Assembly: GCA_904063045.1 (NCBI GenBank)
Contig: CAJFCJ010000004.1
Coordinates: 675,713-739,712 of the forward strand
Source of the DNA: Dimorphilus gyrociliatus
Lineage: Eukaryota > Annelida > Polychaeta > Dinophilidae
DNA: 64,000 bases
Direction of reading: 5' to 3'
Positions 28,803 to 42,366 of the stretch are shown in pieces. Below the pieces are notes generated by a model, which worked only from the letters and a program-made list of their open reading frames with translations, was not told the DNA's origin and did not search any database. How positions within the stretch are numbered: position 1 is the stretch's first letter; the number at the start of each line of letters is the position of its first letter. The position numbers were made by a program, and so were the translations under genes.

Positions 28803-28808
28803 TTTATT
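28803..28808 (-). terminator. TRP channel poly(A) signal
   Basis: Reads AATAAA on the minus strand, about 66 nt past the stop codon. Confidence 0.6.
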
Positions 28809-28873
28809 TAAGTATTTAATAAGCAATAAGCAAAAATGGGTACAAAAAACACTTTGTGAAATTTACAACGATG

Positions 28874-31800
28874 TCAAGATCTTTTGGCTGTTGTTGGTCT
28901 TGGTGCTCTTGTTGCAGTTACAGGCCTAGGACCTTGTTTTACTCGTACTGCATCCCTGAAGGCGTGTAAAGTTTTATCAATATGTCTTCTCTCTTCAATT
29001 TCCGCTATTTTCTTTGATAGATTCTCGATTGATTTCTTCAAAAGAGACACTTGAATATCTAAAGCCTTTATAGCTTGATTTGTAGTAGTAACTTGGAGAG
29101 ATGAACTATCTTGTAGTAGAGAATTTGAAACAGTAAACATATATCTTTCGATATCATCATTCCATCTAACTCTATTTCTCACAACTCCTATCTTTTTAAG
29201 AGCATTTGACAACCACGGTACAGATTTTTCCATTTGAAGAGCGAGTTTTATGCTTCCTACCCGCCACGTGCTGCCCTCTCTTGCCTTTACAGCAACATAA
29301 GAGTCATTCATCATAGCAATAAGTAGATTCAGTAGAATTATAGTGGCCAGAATAATGTATATTAAATAAGTAATTCGAACCGTCCATATGGTCTTGTTTA
29401 CCTGTCGAAGAATATAATTAAAAAATTTGAATTATTCCCTTAAAACCTCTTATATTTACTTTCTCGTATTCTTTAACTAGTTCATCTCCTTCAAACAAAC
29501 TAGACATGCCAATCATCATATTAAAAACTGTAAATATTGTATCCCATTGAGAGGTGAACGTACTTAGGAGTCCAGGAGCCATTAGAAATAGAGAATGTAA
29601 AGCCAATGAAAATGCTAGCAAGACGAATATATAAAGGAAGAGAAATCGAATTATATCCCTAATAATAATGTATTTAAACATTATTGAGAAGGCAAAAATA
29701 GCTTCAAAGCCCTGCGTGAAACTTATTGAAAACATCCACCCGAATACGTAAGCAACGGCTAAAGGATAATTTCTATCGCCACTGGAAACTCTATACAGGA
29801 TATACCAAGCAATCAGAGAAGCAGAAAATATCAAACATGTTATTTGCGACATGTAATCTATTACAAAATCTAGCAGTCTAGTAAAGATATTCCTAGTATC
29901 TTCTCTATCCGATTTCCAACTTTTCCTAAATTTCTTTGTACAATTTACATAGACTTTCTGTAGACCGTAATAAAATACGAATAATAGTAGAATTACCGGC
30001 CATATCAGTAACAAACCTAAAGAAAGGTAAAATATGTAGAAACGATTTATATAATTAAATAATTTACCAGCAAGTGATGAAACATCATTTTTTTCGGAAA
30101 ATTGAATACCAAATACACTCAGAGTAGTCATATAGCCTATATGGATGACCATAAGAATAACGAATAACCATCTATAAGGAGCCCAGTAATTTACAACCAA
30201 TTGTGCAATTGGCGTCATCCGAAGAATTTCGCTAGAAACGTTTATATCTTCAATATTGCAAATAAGATCTAAACAAGATGGTTTATTAGGTGTATCTTCT
30301 TTTATTTGGTTCTTTTTAGAATTAAAGCTTCTATTTATTTGTGTATTGGGAGTAAGGTTGCTTACATCAAACATAGTAGTTGTTTCATCTTTGAAGACGT
30401 ATACGTCTTTAAGATTCAAAAGAGATGCTAAAATATTTTTAGCGCCCAATTTTGCTGCAAACTCTACAACAGATAAATCACTATTATTTAGTTGACACGA
30501 TGTTAGATTAATTAATGAAGCCCTTCTGTATTCATCATACAAGTCTGTATCATTATCAGGCAGAGTAAGGTCGTTTACAACGCACCACCATCTTGTTGAT
30601 CCTTTTATGATTTCGTTTAGAGTAGGCATATAATCTATATTTGTTGATATAGACGCTTGTACTAAGGTATGTAAAACTGTATTTCCTCTCTTATCCTTTA
30701 AAAGTAGATTGCAGCCAGCCTTGAGCAATATCTCAACATGTTCATTCTTCGCAAGTTTTGCAGCTGAATTTACAATAATCAAATTAGCTTAATTAGAGTA
30801 ATAAATTTTTTGTCAAACCTAAATGTAAAGGAGATTCTCCTACGATATTTTGAGCATCAATTGGCAAAGATTTAGCGTCAAAAGTTCCAAGTAGGATTTG
30901 TAAGAGGTTAGCGGAAGCGTATCGAACAGCCACGTGAACTACAGTATCCCCATCTCTATTTTGAGCTTTTGGATTAACAACATCTAAAGTTTTTAATAAA
31001 TCAGATCTTTCAAAACGTGCAGCAATATGAAGAATTGTGTTTCCTTGCTTATCACCGTTGTTAACATGAGACCAACTAGCCGTTTTGACTAAGACCTCAA
31101 TTAAAGAAGAGACAATTTCCGGCGATGACGATTTTGCAGCAACATGAACTACACTTTCTCCTTGTTCATTGTAAATGCTTAGTTTAGACTTTTTTAATAA
31201 AACTAATAGTTTAAAGGTAATCAATCGTTGGTTAGATCATTTTATGCTTTACATACAATATATATGTTTTTATTATAAAGAGTAATTCAACAATTGATTA
31301 CCTTTAACAGACTCGCTCAGATCGTATCGAACTGCAACATGTAGTGCAGTTTCACCATTTTTACTTTGTAAATCTACTAGGCTGTGGTCTAAAAATTCTG
31401 AAAGAAATTCGGAATGATTTTCCCTTGCTCCAACGTGTAAAATAGTATTTCCATGTTCATCGCAACCTTGTAAGTCAACCCCATATTCTTTGAATTCTTT
31501 AATTGCCGATACAGAACCGTAATAAGCTGCTATATGAAGTGGACTACGTGTATTTTCTGGAAATATTAATTTCGATAAGCGACGTGTTTGCATGTAAAAT
31601 TGAATAAACAATTCCAATAGAGTTGTATCTTTCTTTTCAATTGCTATATGCCAAAGAGAAGTTCCATCTTTGCTGCTATGATCCAATCTTGCACCGTTCT
31701 CCAAGAGGAGGTTTACTATTTCACAATGATCACCCATTGCAGCTAACTGAAGAGGTGTTTCTCCAAGTTCATTGAGAAAGTCAACACTCGCACCTTTGTT

Positions 31801-33017
31801 CAGGAGTATTTTGGCACATGTTGTATGGCCGAGGGCACTTGCATAGTGAAGGGCAGTTTCATGTCCGTGTATTGTTGTGTCAACATTGGCGCCGTTTTCC
31901 AAGAGAATTTCAAGAATTTGGCTATAACCCATGGAAGCGGCTAAAATTAATGGCGAAACTAAGCCTAATTTACGGGTTTGATTTATATCAGCTTTCCCCT
32001 CCTCAATTAAGACCTTAACCATGTCTGGAAAACCGTAACGTATTGCCCAATACAAAGGCGTGGATCCTTTATCATTCTGATGTTGCAAATTGGCTTTTAA
32101 TGTTATCATAGCCTTAACTGTTTCTATGTGATTCCATCTGTAAAATATTAAAAAATTTCTTTCATAATTAATCAACATAGTTATTATGATTAATTTCTCT
32201 AAGAATGTTATTTATGATATTATCGAACATAAATATTAAATATAAATTTGATAGTAAAAGTTTGTGTTCACCTTGCCGCCCAAAGAACTGGTGTATCATT
32301 TTTGTTGTTAGTTAAATTCACCGACATTCCAACTACTTCAACTAGGTATATGACTAATTCAGTATGGCCATGAAGAGCCGCGAGATGAAGTATTGACAGT
32401 AATCTTGGCCTTTGTCCAGCGATTTCAGTTAGGACAGTTTGATGAATATACGCTTGTTTGTTGTATTTGTTAGTTTCGATAACTGATAGAACATATTTAA
32501 TAGAATCTAAGTCACCATTCTCTGCTAGAATGTGTACAATATTCTTTTGAGATTGTAAACCTTTTACATATATATCAAAATTTTCTAAAATCATCTTCGG
32601 ATGATTATTCAAGATATAAGTAGTTACATCCTTCTTTTCGAGTAAAACTGCATGATGTAATAAGCTTTTCCCATTTAATTTAGCCGAAACTAAATCAGAA
32701 TTTTGTAATAAATTCAAGTTATTCTTTTCAACCGCGTCAAATAAATCTGAATAGTCAGTTTTATCTTCCACCGAGCCATTTCCGGCAATCTTTGAAATAG
32801 TTTTTAGTAGTCGTTTTTTTCCTGAAATCGGTCTGTCACATGTTTTCAATTGTTGTAGAAGAGCTATGTAATCTCCATCCAAATTAGGGTTATCAGGACT
32901 CTGATCCTTTATAGTTGATGCAGACAAGATCATTTCTAAATTCAAGTTTTGAAAATATTGACTATATTGAACAGCTCTGGCTTGTTTATATAAGTTGCTA
33001 GGTATTGGTTGAGGCAT
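28874..33017 (-). CDS. Ankyrin-repeat TRP cation channel (TRPV/TRPVL-like pore)
   Basis: This is a plasma-membrane cation channel, probably sensory. Five exons (33017-32272, 32137-31302, 31202-30819, 30763-29460, 29401-28874) give 1265 residues. The ATG at 33017 gives MPQPIPSNL. Residues about 90-740 hold roughly 15 ankyrin repeats (for example TALHYASALGHTTCAKILLN, SPLHIAAYYGS, NTILHIAARFE). Six membrane segments span about 847-1117, with a pore-helix region QWDTIFTVFNMMIGMSSLFE and S6 IILLNLLIAMMNDSYVAV. The following STWRVGSIKLALQMEKSVP resembles the TRP-box region of TRPV channels rather than TRPA1, while the ankyrin count is more than twice that of TRPV. A short Arg/Thr-rich tail ends it. 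Subfamily is uncertain: TRPVL, divergent TRPV or TRPA-like. Confidence 0.88.
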
Positions 33018-33481
33018 ATACAATTCAATGAAGGGTGAATTTTATCGATATTTCTTGAGAATATTGTGTTCAAGTTATATTCGCAATAAAAATATGTATT
33101 AAAATATCAACCATTGCGTAATAGTTATAAATAATAAACATATGATAGTAAACGGTTTACTGAATTTTAAAGTATATAATATATACATATATATACTTAT
33201 AAATTTATATTAAAAAGAAAACCAGTACTTACCAAACTTTTAGACAAACAATAATACAGGAGTGAATGCTTTTTAATAATTTCATAAAGAGAAATAATTG
33301 CAAATTATTAACGATTAATATGAATTATCTTAAATGCTCAGATATAATATGATTCAGACATTGTATCAATTTTTTTTAAACAAAATTAAACAAAAAAAAG
33401 ATATATATATATTCAATTAAAACGAAAAGTAAGCATATTCTTAGCATTCTTGAATTGTATGAAAAAAGAGCTTCTTATGTG
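33018..33481. other. TRP upstream / WDFY downstream spacer
   Basis: AT-rich spacer between two minus-strand genes. It must contain the TRP channel promoter. I see nothing coding. Confidence 0.5.
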
Positions 33482-33487
33482 TTTATT
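33482..33487 (-). terminator. WDFY poly(A) signal
   Basis: AATAAA on the minus strand, about 140 nt past the WDFY stop. Confidence 0.5.
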
Positions 33488-33624
33488 GTCAAGAATCCAT
33501 ATTATAGACATATAATAGCATTTGAATACTATAAATTCTCAACTGTCATTTCTATCTCTTAATTTTTTGCATAAATTTATAATTATATTTTTTTCGTTGA
33601 GGTGGATGGAAGAATTTTTGTGAA

Positions 33625-36104
33625 TTAATTCAAAACTGGTTTCATATCCCATAACTGCAATAAAAAAGTCTTTTTTAGTGTACTATAATTTCTATTATAA
33701 ACATAATTAACCTTCATTATTTTGTCTTTTCCCACAGTAAGGAGCATCTTTGTTCTACTTGAATAGCTTGCATTTACTATATGATGTCTCGAATCGTGAA
33801 AGAAGGCTAATGGTTTTTTATCACTATCAGATATTGACTCGTCGCACCTATCGCATATTCTAACAGCGTATTCGAATCCTAACAACGGTATTGTTGTTCT
33901 TCTAGTGCTGCAGCTGTCACAAAAGGCAAGACCACATTTTCTGCAATGATGCTGTAAATAGACATAGATTACAATTAGCTAAAGCATTTATTATAGATTA
34001 TTGTTAATTACCTGGCGTCCACCTAAGGTTTTTTGTTGCCACATTGATTTGAAATTCCAAAAGAAAGGTCGATCGCATTTTTGGCAGTCATTACTTTCAG
34101 CCCATTCTGGACACTATTATTAATTAAAACAATAAATGAAATGTAAGTGTAACACTAATAACTGTCTTCTTTTACATACTTCATTTCTTTGAACTTTTAA
34201 ATCCCAAATACCAATTGTACAATCATCGCTTGCAGAGACTAATACTTTAGATTCAGGAATGTAAACAACAGATTGAACTTTTTCTCTGTGACCTTGAAGT
34301 TCGAAGGCGGTACCTTTCTGACCTCCAATATCCCATACGACTATACTTTGATCAAAGCTACCAGAAAATAACAGCTGCTTCTGCGAATCCCAACATAGGC
34401 AACATATACTTCCAGAATGGCCTTTTAGAGTTGTAACCAATTCTAAGCCTATTATAAAAAAAAATTTCGTTACAACTATATTGTAGATGGCGTAAATGCG
34501 TTTATAGCCGAACAATATTTAATAAAACCATTCAAATGAATCCAGAATTACAACTACAATAGTCTAAAGTTTCGAAATCATATAAAATTTCGTTGTAAGG
34601 ATAAAGATAATCATTTTTTTTCTGTGTTTCAATAAAAAAGAGCGTGTTTTATTAAATGTAAGAATAGTACTATAAAATATATATAAATATACTGTATAAT
34701 AGATTGTTTAATATATTCTGACTCTTATTGAATTGTATAAAGATATTTTCGTATAGATAATACTGTAATTTTTCGTGTAGCTATTGTTATTTTGTTATCG
34801 AATTTTGTCTTACAATAAGGACCATTTTGTATTATTTGCTCTAAATGGCAGCTCTATTCGGAAAGCTAGGTACGTATAAGTGGCTACCATCTCAAAAGGG
34901 TATTTTACACTATACTTTCTCTTAATTAATAGCTTTATAATAAGTTCCTTAAATTAATTAACTAATAAGAAATAAAAAAAATATTTATAGATTTTACCTT
35001 CATTACTTGTTAGTTTTAGTAGAGAGACGTTTCCAGCGTAATCGCCAACGAATGCATACTTTGCTTGTGTATCATACCTTGAAAAAAAACGGTAAAAAAG
35101 AGTAAAAGAGCGTTACATAATTTAACTATATAACTAACTGTAAACAAGTACACCAAGCGTTCGTAACATAGCCACCCAGTCTTCTTCCAGTTTGAGTGCA
35201 ATGCCATTGAAAGTTTTTATCTCTGGAGCAGCTTAACAACCAATTATCAGTAGGACTAAATTGAACACTCGTGACTTTGAGTATATGAGCTAAAAAAAAA
35301 ATTATGACTATACGTTACATCGTTTGACAAGCAGAGAATAATAGATAGTAAGAAAAAAACAATATTAACAAATTATGTAATAAATAAAGAAATAATAATA
35401 TTACCAAGATAGTCACGTTCCTGTTTTAAACTATTATAGTCCTCTGAAACTTTGTACTCCTAATGAAACAAAATAGAAGAAATATAGACGCAGTCTTTTT
35501 TATATTGTTATTTATTATTATCTTTTTTTTTTGCTCATTTCGTATTTAGATTAAAAAGAAGGTGTTAACGAAAAATCTATCTATCTTATTTTAGAATATT
35601 TTGAATATACTTACGCTTATTGTTCCATTTTCCATTCCAATAAATAATTTATGAGTAACGTGTTCATATTCCAGGCAAGTTGGTATTGCTGTTCAAAACG
35701 ATTTCAAAAATAATATATACACATGTAAATAAATATATGTAATTGCTCAATTGTTAATTAGGAATGGATGTATTTACCAGGTAAATTGTGACAAATGCTA
35801 GGCCAATATTGACCAGTATCTCTTTTTAACCATATTCGAATTGTTCTGAAATTGTCATTCAAGTATTAGTCATTAGAGGCGTCGTTGCAATATTATACAC
35901 TATATATTAACATGTAGCAAGAGTAAAGAAAAAAAGGGTCGTTTACTTGTCATCGGAGATGCTAATCAATCCATCTTCATTTTGAATCAAAATAGCCATA
36001 TTTATATTATCCTCACAACTATCAATTTTTCTAAGTAATTGTAATTTCATTGTGTTATTAGGGTCAACACCGGGTGGTAGCGAATCCTTAATTTCAGCTG
36101 CCAT
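33625..36104 (-). CDS. WDFY2: WD40 repeat and FYVE domain protein (WDFY1/2)
   Basis: This is an endosomal PI3P-binding scaffold with a seven-bladed WD40 propeller interrupted by a FYVE zinc finger before the last blade. It starts [12 protein letters not shown] at 36104 and ends [11 protein letters not shown] at 33625, in about ten short exons. Landmarks: [21 protein letters not shown] and [13 protein letters not shown] (34250-34400), then the FYVE domain with [16 protein letters not shown], the PI3P-binding RQHHCRKCG motif (near 33945-34010), [21 protein letters not shown], and FHDSRHHIV. The final WD segment is split by a short intron near 33660-33710. All zinc ligands expected by eye are present. 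WDFY1 and WDFY2 split within vertebrates, so the assignment is to the pair. Confidence 0.92.
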
Positions 36105-36294
36105 GTTGCAACACTTTTCCCATAGATGGCGCTGTTTAAACTGATTTGTGTTCCATATGATATTCCGGTGCCAACCAGACTACTTCCTAGAAATTTAGAG
36201 TTTCTCAACTATTTCACCTTTTATTTTGACGTAGTCGAATTGTTAGCTAGTCGATTGCTAACAAATTCGTTTATTGATAAATAAAGAAATCAGT
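36105..36294. promoter_or_regulatory. Divergent WDFY/GOST promoter region
   Basis: The 190 bp between the two divergent starts contain TAGATGGCGCT (about 36123-36133), a match to the bilaterian CTCF core, and no TATA box. The assignment is positional. Confidence 0.5.
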
Positions 36295-38783
36295 ATGAGA
36301 CGTCTGGTGATAATATTCAGTTTCTACGCGTTAATATTTGTCTATTTGGCCGACTGCCGAATTTATAGGAAAGTGATCCGAATCTATTATAATAAAGAGG
36401 GTGCTCTGCATGACAGATTAATGGATAAAAATTTTGGATTTGAAGCTGGAGGTACTGCATCTGTCGACTTGGATTGTACTGATTCCAAGGTAAGAGAGCG
36501 GAAATTGTTTAATTCAATGACTTGCTATAGTAACAATAAAACTATAACACAAAAAGAAAAGAACATTTTCACTAAATCTTCTTTGATTACTATTATTTTT
36601 CTTGATAAATATATATTTTTCAAATGAAAATCTAATTGTTAACATTTCGGTAAGTTTGAAACTATAAAGAGAATATAATATAATACTCCCTTGTAAGATT
36701 ATCATTTACGTAATACTAAAAGAATGATGAAGATTTCTTTTCAATATTCTTAACAAAACTATTCTCTCTTAATACTTTCAATAGAAAATTATATTTCTAT
36801 TGAAATTTTCTCAAATAGATGTGATTTCTATTAATAGATTTGATATGTTGATCTAAATTATAGTTATTATACAATAGACAATCAGTGTGCATCTAACAAA
36901 CCATTTTTACCAGGTATGTAGAAAATCATTACAAATAGAATTCCTATACAATTCATGTACAAAAAGACTTTTATTGTACATAAATAAACTTGAAAATAGA
37001 TCTAGTTTGTTTAAACTATTTATACTAGTAATAATATAAAACTGAACATTTTTAAAGCTTCAATGTTTATACTATAATCTCTACAAACTAACTATGCAAT
37101 CACAGAGTCAAAAGCTTTTTCAAAGCAATAAATCTGTTAATTTAAATTCTTAAAGCCGTTCTCCAGTGACTTAAATAATTTAGTGGTCATGAAAATTGAG
37201 GATGAAGGTGTCTATTTCTATATGTCTGCATTCGTGTCTCAAATTTGGTTCTGTACTTTGTCGCCCACGCGCTCATAATACTCTAGAAAGATATGATTTA
37301 TTTTTGTTTCATGACTTATCCGATAGTTGCAAAACTTCTTGTTCTTTTCTCCTTTTTTTCTTCTATATTGCTTTGTTTTGCATACTTTTATGGATTCTAT
37401 TATATATATATATATATAAGGAGAGACAGATAGAGAGAGTAAAGAATATTTGATTTTCAAGTGTAAAAAATCCATAAATATAATCTATACGATAGAGTCA
37501 TATTCTAATAATAATAGGTGATACTATAATATATAATTTTAATAATATTGAAACTTTTTAATAAAAGCTTCATCTTTATACGTAAATTGTGTTTAATTTT
37601 GTTTTCTTCTCATCCCACGCCTTACCTTTTTCGCTTAATTAGTACGAGTATGAAAAAAAAGGAACTGAATGAACTCATCATACATTACAATAAGAATGTT
37701 TTACTTTAATGCATAAATCATGTCTCATTGTTGATTCGTCGTTTAATTGTAAACTTTGGCAAAAGGTTATCGCTGTTTTCTATTAATTGGCTTATATCTC
37801 CCACCAAATAAGGAATTTTGTAATAAAAAGTGCCTCCTTGAAAGGAGCAACAGATTCGTCTCTTTTTATCTCGTTTTCATACTTTTAATTAACATTTATA
37901 TTATTACGTCTAGACATGAGAAGACGCAGTCAGTTAACATAGTATCTTGTAAAACTGTAGCTATTAAACCTACTTTATAGTAATATTTTTATGATAACTA
38001 TTTTTTTGAAGGAATTATTACTTTTTTTTTTAAATATTTTAATTAGTAGAATTCGATAAATTGTAATAAACATGAGCGTTTATTCATTCATATACAATAC
38101 GCATTATGTATAATACGTGTACTATACATACGGTATATGTGTTCATTTTATAAAATAAACTCAAACATATAGTAAAATTGCATATTTAAATAGAAAGCTT
38201 TCCAAACAGGTCGAATTTTGCGAAAGAATGTATTTTTCGTGTTATAAATTATAGTAAAAGTTTACGAATTCTATGCATATTTTCTTATTATCTACAGCAT
38301 ACCTTTTTGTTTTTCAGTTGGCTTCACGTTATCCTGCAGCTGTTAAGCCAAACTTGTGGCTAATTGTCTGCAGCATTTCAGAAGGCCCAGTTACCTTTGT
38401 AAGTATATATACCTCTTATATACTGTATACGTCTATAATAAAAAAGCAAAATTAATTATCTTTTCTTATGTAGCTAGATAAAATAACCTTCTAAACCTCA
38501 AGATCTTTTAATATCTAATTAAACTTAAACATAGAAAGTAACATTATTATTTATTTATTCGGTATTAAGATGCTATATAGCTTTTTTGTATGCAATATAA
38601 AGTAAGTCAAATTAACTTGAAATAGGACAAGATACAATGGTTTTAAATAAGCTTCTTTCTTTTCTGTTTTTGTTTTTATCTAGAATATAAACTTGTAAAT
38701 AGTAACATTAAATAAATAGGTCGATGACAAAATTTAGTAACCTGATATATAAATACAAGATAAATAGACCTCTTCCAATGGTT

Positions 38784-38831
<48 letters not shown>

Positions 38832-41800
38832 CTTAAGCTCTTTTTCTTTTCATAAATCCGATAAAAATAAACAGTTTGAGAGTAAGATAAAGATACAAGT
38901 AAAATTCTTGCCCGTTTTAATTAGAATAAAAGATAAAATAATCAGAATAAATACTATCAGTACTTTTTCCAGACATATAAACCAACAGAAAATGTGTGTT
39001 ATTGTTTCAAATATGATATAAAACAGGGAAATTAGCAAATTGTTTTAAAGAATATATAAAGATTAAACAGAAAATCAACTGGACATATCATGTTAACACA
39101 TTACTATTTCCAATCTTCTTATTTTTTCTCTATAGTATTTCTTTTCTTTGAACAATTCTTCTTTTCCTTCCTTAAATAAAGAAATTAGAGTCAACACAGT
39201 CCATTGAAAAATGAATGATTTCTTTTCTTCTAGTATATACTCTAATATGCATTATATATGTATATATTTCAAGTATAAGTATCAGAATATATCTATCATA
39301 TGCTTCAAATACTGTATATAATATATTAGAGAAATTATTTAATCTCTCTCCCTTTCTTTCTTCCTCCCCTCTCCTCCGCGCGTTCTCTATATATCTCTCT
39401 CTTAACGAAATTAAAACCAAATGCTTTTTTTTTCATTTCACAAAAATTTAAAATAACATAATAATGTTACTTTTGACCTTTTAAACCAAGATTTCGAAGA
39501 ATTTAGACCTTATCCTCATTCTTGCAAACAAGAGACCTTAGTGTTCTTTCCTTGAACTAATTATTTATAGAGTTGTTAATAAAAAATGTTCTTTTTTACT
39601 AAGCTAAAATTATTCTAATTGTATATTTACAGTTTTCATCAGCCAGTCCTCCATCAACGCTACTTAGATGTAATTATCTAGAAACGAAACCTACTTTGAC
39701 ACCTGAATCAGGGTGTGTACGGGAGAGATTAGTTAATAATGAAGCAAAATTAACTGTTTTAGAAAGGAAATTTCATTTTGTTACGCTTGCACAATGTCCA
39801 GACTCAAACGTTAATAATCAAACATACAGTTGGCCTCAAAGATGCTCAGCTAAAGTAACTCTGTTGAATTTGAATGGGAATCATTTGAGTACTGATGAAT
39901 TTGCAATGCCTCTGATTTATACTGCTTTATGTATTATATGGCCTGGTCAACTAACTATATGGTTTTTCAATTTTTTCCTTCATTTCAGGGTAAGCAACAA
40001 CACATTTTATAAAAGTATTGTAAAATGTTTCAACTATTATATAACCTACTTTTTATAATAAAGTAAATATGAAGGGAAAACTTTCTTTTTTTTTTCATCT
40101 TCTCAATTGTTTCCCTGACCTAAACTAATCATTTAAGTATTTTGTTACCTACAATTTTTTCCTTCTGACATCTATAATCTATATTATATATCAATTTTTT
40201 GTATAATTATATTAAAAGCACTTTTTATCAATCTCCTTTTTTCATCAATTCATTTTTTAAATATTCACAAGTCAAATTACAAGAACTAGTCTGTTAGAAT
40301 ATTAGAACGTATTTATATATTATACGATATATATATTAAAAATATATAAAATTTTCCAAGGATGATAATTGATATCTCTTCCAGATTTCACTAAGATCTA
40401 ATTAGCAGTCATTCTCAAAGAGTATAAAAAGCATATTTGCACTTGTATACAAATTCTATGCGTTCATATTAATTTTCCTGGAAATAAAAAGAACGATTTG
40501 GTTTCTCTGTATTATTCTTGTTGTATTTTAATAATTATTGATAAAAAGAAGAGAATAATATATACTGTATATATATCGTATAGAAGTTATCGTAACTCGT
40601 AGTTTTTTTATTAATGTACAAATGATAGCTATAATTTTAATAATGAATTTTTCTTTTTCAAAATCTATACAGCATTCAAATCGAATTCATCAATTGCTTA
40701 CCATAGCATTGTTTCTGAAGTTGATTTGTGTAGCCGTCGGGCTGTTGCAATGGCAAGATAGTGTTAGTCAAATAGGTATATATATATATATATATTTCAT
40801 TTCTTATTTCTCAATTATAAATGATATTTGTAAATGAAAAATATGAACTTTTTCGAACGTAAAATAAAATAACAAACATTTTTTAAGTAACTCAAAACAC
40901 TGAAAAATTTTTATCGATTATTTCTTGAGCAGGTGAGGAGAGAGATGATTACACTACTATCAATCTTTTGTGTTCTAATTTGGAAAAATCTCTATTATTT
41001 ACTCTAATGTTATTAATTAGTGCTGGATGGGCTATTATAAGAGTATACATCGCCAAAAATAGATTTACTGGCTGCTTAGGTAAGTAAAACTTTATTTTTA
41101 AAATATATGTTTTGTTACATATACATTAGCATATGAGGAATAAATAGTTTTGCGGAGAGGGTGGAGGGCGGACGGGTTTTAGTGAGGAAAGAGGTTAAAC
41201 AAGTGTTATTTGATTATTCTGTAGAAATACCAAAAATAAAAAAATAACCTTGAAAAGGGTAGAATTTATTCAAAGTGCACTGTAAATTACCATAAAAGTT
41301 CGCTTAGAATTACTCAAGCGTCAGCTTCATACGACGTTGGAGGCATGTCATTCAATTATGAATTTTAATAAGAATACTTTTAAGAAAAAATAATAGATCG
41401 AAACTATAACTTAAGTAATTAACAAAAGGAGATAAAATTAATGAATAGTCTATTTTTGACCTTGAAGTAAACAAACTCTTTCTTTTTCAATTTTTCAAAT
41501 AATGATCTTATTGTTTAGTATTATTATATTTATTGATTTCGTAACACAGTGCTGTTTCTTCTCTACTTTGCGTCCGTTACTAGTGCAAAGCTAATACACC
41601 ACTACGTAATGGTAAGTTGATCGATAAGTTATTCCTGTCGAGTTGTGTATATTTCATACTTTATACAATGAATATGTGCAGTACATAATCATGCAAAAAT
41701 TGATATATTTACAAACAAGTACTTCTTTTTTATAATAAACAGGCATTAACACTTTGCTTTACAATGTTCTCCATGTACAAAAGCATGAAATGGTGTTCAG

Positions 41801-42366
41801 AGAGCCTTGAAATTCTTCGAAAGATTCGTTCCAGATATCGACGTTTAATTAATCGTTTCAATTTGCGCTATCGATTTGGAACCATTACGATGGACCAACA
41901 GTTGGCAGCGAAGCAAAATATTCTGTCCGCATTTAGGAATATTTGTGCAGCTTATACTTTTGCATTTAGTCTCTTAAGATGTATCGACGCCATCTTTAAG
42001 GTAAACTTTATAAATCTGTACTTTTTTACCGCATTATGTTTTTATAGTGAAAACTTTAAAAAGTTATCTTATTTCAATAAACAGGACGTTGCGTACGTAA
42101 CGCCGCTTACTCAAGAACTCCCTGATTTCATACTTTACGTTAGTTTAATGCTATTATTCCGTCTAAGGAACTTTGATTCCTACGATAGAGTGGAAATGTT
42201 GGCTCAAAAGGAAGATGTTGCAATTATAGATCTTCCGGACGTCTGTGAATTGAATCCTCATTTTGTATTAGGAGTTCCTCTGTATAGGAAAGTTGAAAAG
42301 CAGACACAAACTCCTAATAGAAGAACTTGGTCAAGAACAAGACGATATATTAGTACTCAACTTTAG
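36295..42366 (+). CDS. GOST-type seven-transmembrane protein (GPR107/GPR180/TMEM87-like)
   Basis: Eight exons (36295-36489, 38318-38398, 39633-39989, 40673-40775, 40933-41079, 41550-41611, 41743-42000, 42085-42366) give 494 residues. A signal peptide (MRRLVIIFSFYALIFVYLADC) precedes a cysteine-containing lumenal domain (about 20-200; FGFEAGGTASVDLDC, NLWLIVCSI) and about seven hydrophobic helices, including IHQLLTIALFLKLICVAVGL and LLFTLMLLISAGWAIIRVYI. This layout (signal peptide, lumenal fold, Lung-7-TM bundle) is that of the GOST family, Golgi/endosomal proteins linked to trafficking and Wntless-like folds. The C-terminal tail after the last helix is about 60 residues. The first two introns exceed 1 kb. 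Which GOST branch it belongs to cannot be settled by eye. The ATG at 36295 was chosen because the frame upstream begins only at TTG. Confidence 0.75.
38787..38830. repeat. (TA)22 microsatellite
   Basis: Uninterrupted TA run inside the second intron of the GOST gene. Confidence 0.95.
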
